This document shows positions 58,338-64,000 of a stretch of 64,000 nt of DNA, piece after piece. The stretch's first letter is position 1, and every line of letters starts with the position of its first letter. A model generated the notes under the pieces. That model made no database searches. It was given only the letters and a program-made list of their open reading frames with translations, and had not been told where the DNA came from. A program made the translations under genes and the position numbers. The stretch is from Ephydatia muelleri (lineage: Eukaryota; Porifera; Demospongiae; Spongillida; Spongillidae), in the NCBI GenBank assembly GCA_013339895.1, contig JABACO010000001.1, positions 18,025,370-18,089,369 on the forward strand. Direction: 5' to 3'.

Positions 58338-58485
58338 TTCGCGCGCGCACACACACATACGCACATGCAACACACACGCAACACATACACACACGCATAC
58401 AAATATACACACACATACATATACATGCACACATTCACCCACACACGCAACATACACCCACACACACACACACGCAACACATCAT
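58338..58485 (+). repeat. CA-rich simple sequence
   Basis: Interrupted (CA)n; the frames across it on both strands are Thr/His or Cys/Val runs, not genes. Confidence 0.9.
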
Positions 58486-58578
58486 GCTAGTTGCAATTTT
58501 ATAATGTGTGATACAATGAATCACGAGTTGGTCACGAGACTGTATTGATAATTAAACTCTAATCATATTAATTAAAAA

Positions 58579-60784
58579 TGGATGCCCATTTCAGTGGAAG
58601 CAACCCTGCACGTGGAGGCAAAGCATTTGTTGTAAACCGAAAGGGTAGGTCAAGTATGTGTTTAAGTTTATGAGCACCGGTACGAGTTAGTTTACGGCCC
58701 TTATGAATAATAAAATATATAAAAACCTTTAGGGAACCCTGAAACTAATTACATGTAGTGCATGTTCTAGGGTTAGCACGACTATATAGTTATAGTGAGC
58801 ATGGCATCAGCGCAGACCTGCCAACATCATAAGTTTAACCTCAAAATGCGTGAGACGCCATATACGGCAATATAAAAAGGTTGAGGTTAGCATGGCTATT
58901 AGCGCTGCAACGCGTACTCATGGAACAGATCCTACAGAATACAAGCAATTCTTGTACTGTATGTGGTACTGATGCATGCTGCTCATTTGTTTCCTGTTCA
59001 ATAAGGACGATTCCGCTGTGAAGTGTGTCAAGAAACATATACAAGACGCTACAACCTTCCTATAGGTCGACAAGCATAGTAATCCTGATATTGTTGGTGA
59101 TGAAAGAACACTGGAAAAGTGCCTCACCCAGATGGCATCTATTCGTTCACAACAAACAGCTGAAAAAACTTATGAGATGCAGACATTATATGGCTTGAAA
59201 GCAGTGGACAATCCTATGCTGATTATTGGATTTAACCCTTACATGTTAGTAAGCTTTTAAGCTTTTGATAGATTATTCTTTCTATTCATGCATGTCATGC
59301 ACAGTGACATAGCCACCGATGTCTTAATCTCAGTTTTTTTCATCTCATTTCAAGTATTATTTTGATCCATACAAGTAGGAATAGGAATAACAATGTTTGG
59401 TGCTGTTATTGTTGTCATTCTATAGGGGTACACCATTGGAAGTGCTTCATACGATTCTGCTTTTTATCTTAAGTCCTTACTTGAGCAGTGATGATAGAAA
59501 GGTGTTATTGAGTTTTTCAAAGGTAAGCACAAATTTTAACTCCATGATGATTGATTTATTATGTTTTTTTATTATAGGTGTTTCGAATAGCATATTTCTC
59601 TCCACATCTCTACCATGAGTGGAAATCTATTTGTGAGAACTTTGTCATCAGTGTCAAGCAGACAATGCCTGAGTTACTGAATAAACCGAAGGTCCACCTA
59701 ATACTTCATCTAGTGGATTGTATGGTTAACTTGGGACCTTGTTCGGCATTTTCTGCAGAGAGAGATGAGTACGTTTCTTTTATTCTTTCCTAAGTAGTTA
59801 TTAATATGTTTCTCATTCTGTACATGTGAATCCTTCAATGCTTCTGTTAGAGCACAGAATATTTTTAGTAATCGCCTTGCTCCCTCTCGGGATAATTACA
59901 ATCATTTTGCTGTGCAGCAGCATCTACGTTATACGTGTGCTTGTGATGGAGATGATAACATCCAGTAAGTGTTACTCAGTTTAATGAACACTTATCATTG
60001 ATGTTGATTTAGGTGTGGTGGTGGCTTAAAGACATTGTATTCATCTCCTATGGTGCAACATTTCTTCAACAATGAGAACTCCATGGCGACAGGAGCATAT
60101 ATCAGCCTGGAGCACTGAGGAAAGTGAGTTGCAGTTAAACTAGTCAGTGTTTTTTGATGTGCTAATTATATGCTATAGCGCCTTTCAAAATCCCCACACG
60201 TATTGCAACATGTTGTTCTCAATACTATTGGCCTTTCCTGTGCTACCATTGAGGATCTGCATTGTCATGATAGCTCAACTACAATAGAACTTTTCCACTG
60301 TATGGAGGACAGCCTTGTTGCAGTGTTCAAAGGGCTTATTGCAGCAGATGGTGGATTGGTTCATGCTGGAGACTTTGTTGAACTGCTCTGTTCAGAGGTA
60401 AAATAGTATGTTTTGTCATCTCAGTAACTTCATGTTGTTTATCTTTTGTAGACAAAGTATGCCCTGTTTTTGACTTCCTGTCAGTTGGAAACGGGTGAAT
60501 CATTCTGCGTACTTCAGGGATGTGATGAATTTGTTGTGAATAGTGAACCAGTGCTGAATGAGTATGAGTGCCCACTACTTGCCATAACCAAAAGAATATT
60601 CTCAGCAGACTGCAGCCAGATCAAGCAAGCCGTTTCTATAGTCCATGAATGCAGTGACAGTTGTACGTTCGATTGGGGGTCCAGCTCTAGGAGGATAGAG
60701 AGAGAAGCATCAGGAGAGAAGGCTTTGGTGTATACCCATAACTGGACGAATATGCTTTGTTGTTTAAATGTGTATTGGGTGTGA
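58579..60784 (+). pseudogene. Multi-exon transposon protein of the TPVEILHT family
   Basis: First piece MDAHFSGSNPARGGKAFVVN (58579 to a GTAGGT donor). Then exons near 59068-59245 (DERTLEKCLTQMASIRSQQT), 59427-59520 (GTPLEVLHTILLFILSPYL), 59579-59765 (FRIAYFSPHLYHEWKSICEN, KPKVHLILHLVDC), 59851-59963 (QNIFSNRLAPSRDNYNHFAV), 60013-60120, 60181-60400 and 60453-60784 (ETGESFCVLQGCDEF, HECSDSC and HNWTNMLCCLNVYWV-stop). I know this family from sponge, cnidarian and basidiomycete mobile elements. The long central part normally between the first two pieces seems missing, and 60118 has an in-frame stop. Likely a shortened, inactive copy. Confidence 0.55.
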
Positions 60785-61090
60785 TTATGGAATGTATTAG
60801 AATCATTCATTCGTTTATTTAACATTAGCGATCACGAGACAAAACCACGCATCCCCCCGTGTATCACCGGAACTATGTTTGACTTGGCGCTGGTACCACC
60901 CACGATTCAGGCTGTTACCAGTTTTGCATTATCGTGGCAGTACAGGTAAGAATCGGAAATTACTCCACCAGATCTGAAACGGATATTTTTCCCAACCTTT
61001 TTAGTATTTGATAACAGTCTGATTCAAATCAGGTAACAGGTTTGGAACGGTTTTGAACTTTTGGTCGTGTAGTACCATTAACGATAAGAA

Positions 61091-61306
61091 ATGAGTGGTC
61101 TAACTTTCTTCCTAGCTCTTACTGGTCACATTGGCTATCGGAGCACTGCGAGTCGAGACTGCATCCCCCATTTCCGAGGTCACGGAGACAGTGTCGAAGG
61201 TTTTCGAGAACCGGGAACGTCAGACTCGTCAAACCAACTGCGTTATTGTGACTGCTCTAAACAATGGCGACACCAGTAAACTATCACAGCAGTGCAAAGA
61301 CGCTGT
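61091..61306 (+). pseudogene. Second copy of the secreted Cys-rich protein gene, 5' part
   Basis: Matches 23228-23435, including about 20 bases upstream. A four-base insertion (agct) in the signal-peptide region shifts the frame. The mature part is readable in the other frame (NCVIVTALNNGDTSKLSQQC). Similarity ends after KDA, at 61304, where GC-rich repeats start. Confidence 0.75.
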
Positions 61307-61327
61307 CACAGGAGTACGCGTCCCCCC

Positions 61328-61428
61328 GGATTACGCGTCCGGCCGGACTCGTGGTCCTCGGATACTAGGTCCGCCGTTAGGATTACCTGTCCGGCCGGAC
61401 GCGTGGTCCTAGGATACGAGGTCCCCCA
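61328..61428 (+). repeat. Tandem pair of a 52-bp GC-rich unit
   Basis: Copies at 61328 and 61380 share ggatta, gtccggccgga and gtggtcct words. Each holds the palindrome tccggccgga. Confidence 0.7.
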
Positions 61429-61823
61429 TTGCCCCTTGTTGACTTCGTTACCGGTAGCAGGAGGTATAGGTAAGCCAAATAAATGAAGCTTTGCCCATAA
61501 GCAGCAGATATATATATTATAATATGTAGCTTTGAAAATCAGTATTTATGTACAATATAATACAACTTCCGATGCCCTAGAATCTCAGTGACGCTGTCAG
61601 GGTTACCACCACGTTCGCGAGGTCGTTCCACGCCAAAAGTAATCATAATCAATGCACCAATACACTTAAATACCAATGCGCAACCATGTGTCAGCATACA
61701 CACACCCTGAGATCCTTCTAGAAGCGCAGTCCCCTCTCCATTTCAGGTCTCAATTGTCACCTCATTCAGTGGCCAGGCAGGATCCGTCTGGCCCTGACAG
61801 ACGCAATATTAATAATACTAAAC

Positions 61824-62116
61824 ATGCGCACGTGTTTAAAAGTTTATGAAATGAGTGAGAAAACGAGCGAAACGAGTGAAAAGAAAAGGAGTGAAAAGGA
61901 AACGCGTGGAAGGAGGAAAAAGGAAACGAGCGGAAGGAGCGAAAAGGAAACGAGCGGAAGGAATGAAAAGGAAATGAGCGGAAGGAGTGAACAGAAAACG
62001 AGCGAAAGGAGTGAAAAGGAATTGAGCGGAAGGAGCGAAAAGGAAATGAGCGAAGGGAGTGAAAAGGAAATGAGTAGGAGTGAGAAGAAAGACCAAGAAA
62101 AGCTGCTGTATCAAGA
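61824..62116 (+). CDS. Integrase-type ORF, 5' part with KE-rich repeats
   Basis: The frame from 61824 has a Ser/Glu/Lys-rich repeat of about 8 residues (GRSEKEMS-like, 24 bases) from 61850 to 62095. It ends in EKLLYQD at the target duplication of the inserted element. When the insert and one copy of the duplication are ignored, the frame runs on without a stop into 63853-64000. It is therefore the beginning of the same gene. The repeat resembles the charged N-terminal regions of transposon proteins. Confidence 0.6.
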
Positions 62117-62801
62117 TAGTCTCGTCCCCAGACCCAGATTCCCAACAGCTGCGGGTGGATTACATCACCGCTACGTGGAAAGTGGGTCTGGGAAATAAGA
62201 ACGACGCACTTGTTCCGAGCGTCCCTCAATGTTTATGTCCAAAAATAGTACGGCAATCTAAATTTAGAACTAATCTCGCACCTTTCTCTGATAATACGAG
62301 AGCCTTACTGTCTCACACGAAACGCTCTGAAGAAGAAGATTTGATAACGCTTATTAACTAACTAGTTCAATGCAAGGCATTTGACAAACAAACAGGGAGA
62401 AAACACTTTGCCTTTCCATCAATAAAATGCAACCGTTAGTTCAATAAATATGCCCACCTTCAAGACATGGATGGAAAAACAGATCTCTAAATTTTTCAAA
62501 GAACAATTATTTGTGTGTATAGCAACTTTTTTTTATCACTCATATACAATTCTTTATAGGTTGCTCCTGATCTCAATTCCCATGGTAGTGGAATAGGCAG
62601 CCCTGAATGATATGGCTCATGGAGCCCCAGTGTCTACAGACTCTATGCATAAGCAGCTGCAGCTGGTTGCACCAATGATCTACAGATGCCCCAGTAACTA
62701 TATACATAATGCAGTGGCATCTATAGATTGTCTATAGATAAGGCCTAAGGCAAACTATATGTACATGCACCTACACATACCGCTTAGCAGTCATGATTCC
62801 C

Positions 62802-62826
62802 TCCCTCCCTCCCTCCCTCAGGAGGG
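62802..62826 (+). repeat. (CCCT)n tract next to a G-run
   Basis: Five ccct units followed by caggaggggggc; possible quadruplex or i-motif. Confidence 0.7.
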
Positions 62827-62838
62827 GGGCAGGACACA

Positions 62839-63075
62839 ATGGTCAGCAGTCAAGTGCAGTATTATGTGAAGAGTTCCGATCTGAAAAAAAAAAACATCTC
62901 GAAGGACATGTTGGAATATTGCATTCAGGGGAAGAGTTGTAGAAGGGCGTTATTGTACTCTTATTTTGACTCTAATGTCACTGATGTCTCGGGTTGTTCA
63001 TGTTGTGATGCTTGTGCTAAGTCTTGTATGTGTATTGATTGTACGTGTAATAGTTTCCCCATCTGCTTAAAATAA
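62839..63075 (+). pseudogene. RecQ helicase zinc-binding region fragment
   Basis: The frame includes MLEYCIQGKSCRRALLYSYF, then GCSCCDACAKSCMC. The order Y-C, C-R-R-x-L-L-x-Y-F, then C-x2-C-x2-C matches the zinc-binding subdomain after the RecQ helicase core. The helicase part that should precede it is absent. It is followed by a stop and an AATAAA signal (63069-63074). Confidence 0.65.
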
Positions 63076-63340
63076 AACATTTCAACTGTATAATAATGAA
63101 TATGTATATTATGGATGGATATAATGTTGTCATACAACTACATGTCAGCTGCTGACTGCTAAGCGAACCATTTGCCTCCAAAGAGAAGTAGCTCCGGGGC
63201 CGCCAATGAAAACTATATGAAACTCCCCATTCATCACTCTGACTTGCAAATCCTTATCTCCCCAGTGATGCAAGTTGCTGACAATCCTCTGGTCCTTAAA
63301 TCAGGACCTATATAAGTATACATGGCCTTTTTTAACCATG

Positions 63341-63649
63341 TCACACAAGTTTTACCTGATCCTTCATTAGCGAAAGCAGTGGTGAAACGACGATGACTAT
63401 GCTTCCTCTACAGCCACGCAATTCGTCGTACGCGTATGGCAGCACTGAATATATTAGTGATTTGCCGTATCCAGTTGGCAAACTGACGAAAACATCTTTT
63501 CCTTGCATGAAGGTCTTAATTGCTACCATTTGTTGTGGACGTAGGTCAGCAAATCCTAGCCTTTGAACCGCACGCAAAACCACCTCCTCAATACGCGTAT
63601 CTTGCTCGCACATTCCCACTTCGATGTCTAATTGAGCCACACCTTCCAC
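63341..63649 (-). pseudogene. RecQ helicase N-terminal exon
   Basis: Reads FADLRPQQMVAIKTFMQGKD and VFVSLPTGYGKSLIYSVLPY: motif 0 (LRPQQ) and Walker A (PTGYGKS). Then SIVIVVSPLLSLMKDQ with motif Ia, ending in a CAG|GTAAAA donor at 63352. No following helicase exons are found on this strand. The exon points toward the zinc-binding fragment on the other strand. Confidence 0.8.
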
Positions 63650-63852
63650 TTGAAATCAGGTAATCAGCAACTTGCATGTATTATTAAGGTGACGTCATTA
63701 TCATTACGTATATACACATCCGTCCCAATGTTTTGGGACGCTCGGAACAAGTGCGTCGTTCTTATTTCCCAGACCCACTTTCCACGTAGCGGTGATGTAA
63801 TCCACCCGCAGCTGTTGGGAATCTGGGTCTGGGGACGAGACTAGTATCAAGA

Positions 63853-64000
63853 CGTAATAAAATATATTATGGAAAGGGCGTACAGAGTGGATGCTGAAAA
63901 GAACTGGAAGAGGACGATACGCAGGAAAGCAGGAGAGTTTGTACTCGAGGATGGTCAATTGTATACCAAAGGTGATGATAGAAGACGTTGGGTGTTTGAC
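63853..64000 (+). CDS. Integrase-type ORF, continued to the window end
   Basis: Open from the target duplication to the last base. MERAYRVDAEKNWKRTIRRK, then EFVLEDGQLYTKGDD: the basic, F-x-L-x-x-G-x-L-Y segment that precedes the zinc finger in Ginger/KRBA2-like integrases. It is in frame with 61824-62116 across the inserted element. The rest lies outside the window. Confidence 0.6.

Larger units (their letters stand above)
58000..61064 (+). mobile_element. DNA-element-like unit around the TP(V/L)E(I/V)LHTILL gene
   Basis: Left ccaaaagtt and right aacttttgg form short inverted ends, with subterminal cagtctgaatcaaa and inverted ggtaacag/cagtctgattcaaa words. The right border coincides with the point where similarity to 23208 onwards begins. 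No clear target duplication, so borders are approximate. Confidence 0.45.
62117..63843. mobile_element. 1727-bp element with 109-bp TIRs, 9-bp TSD and RecQ pieces
   Basis: The ends are an inverted repeat of about 109 bases (62117-62225 and 63735-63843) that appears identical, starting TAGTCTCGTCCCC. GTATCAAGA flanks both sides (62108-62116 and 63844-63852). Long TIRs with a 9-base duplication are typical of Mutator-like elements; no transposase is inside. It carries two RecQ helicase fragments in opposite orientation. Confidence 0.88.

Noticed and set aside
61762..62229. Minus-strand Phe/Ser-rich ORFs of 92 and 155 residues
   Set aside because: Antisense of the KE-rich repeat in the integrase-type ORF.

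Overview
The window is eukaryotic. Genes have short GT-AG introns, there are long (GT)n/(CA)n microsatellites and AT-rich intergenic DNA, and no bacterial operon structure is visible. The mixture of mobile elements fits an early-branching animal, most likely a demosponge, with a cnidarian as second choice. That mixture is integrase-type (Ginger/KRBA2-like) elements, Merlin, hAT, BEL/Pao and Ty3/gypsy elements, ADPEKK-type repeat proteins, and two multi-exon transposase-like families. The organism is inferred from families I recognise; no search was run. Almost everything here is mobile DNA or decayed gene copies.

The one clearly intact host-like gene is at 50727-54117 (+). It has three exons and encodes 591 aa, with an N-terminal ubiquitin-like domain followed by armadillo-like helices. 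Five broken relatives lie in the same window: 4640-8303 (-), 32453-34330 (+), 38429-42056 (-), 45549-45641 (-) and 54349-56665 (+). The first and third belong to a direct segmental duplication about 33.8 kb apart (about 1843-8300 and 35632-42060). It also carries a dead Ty3/gypsy element, with the same disabling changes in both copies.

Left third (1-20000): fragments of an integrase-bearing repeat (1-592 and 9181-10400), a 15-aa-repeat coding fragment (1108-1512), gypsy copy 1, gene copy A with a 5-bp-TSD hAT MITE upstream of its lost start codon, and a giant fold-back element (10480-11342). It also holds LINE-like and C48-like fragments, a complete Merlin transposon with 471-bp inverted repeats and an 8-bp target duplication (13148-15603), and a truncated copy of a multi-exon transposase-like gene (17440-19937).

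Middle (20000-35000): unassigned exons, a TTAA-flanked MITE (22195-22573), a small secreted Cys-rich protein gene with a frame change (23228-23586), an 11-exon transposase-like gene that is nearly complete (26726-29469), gene copy B interrupted by a perfect hairpin, and a (GT)n tract about 170 bp long.

Right part (35000-64000): gypsy copy 2, gene copy C, two integrase cores in a broken element (42821-45320), and a hAT element of 3.2 kb carrying a chromodomain (46331-49530), wedged between a LINE-like and a BEL/Pao fragment. Then come the intact gene D, an OTU-carrying integrase element (54995-56360) and a multi-exon element of the TP(V/L)E(I/V)LHTILL family (58000-61064). The window ends with an integrase-type ORF split by a 1.7-kb element with 109-bp inverted repeats, a 9-bp target duplication and two captured pieces of a RecQ helicase (62117-63843).
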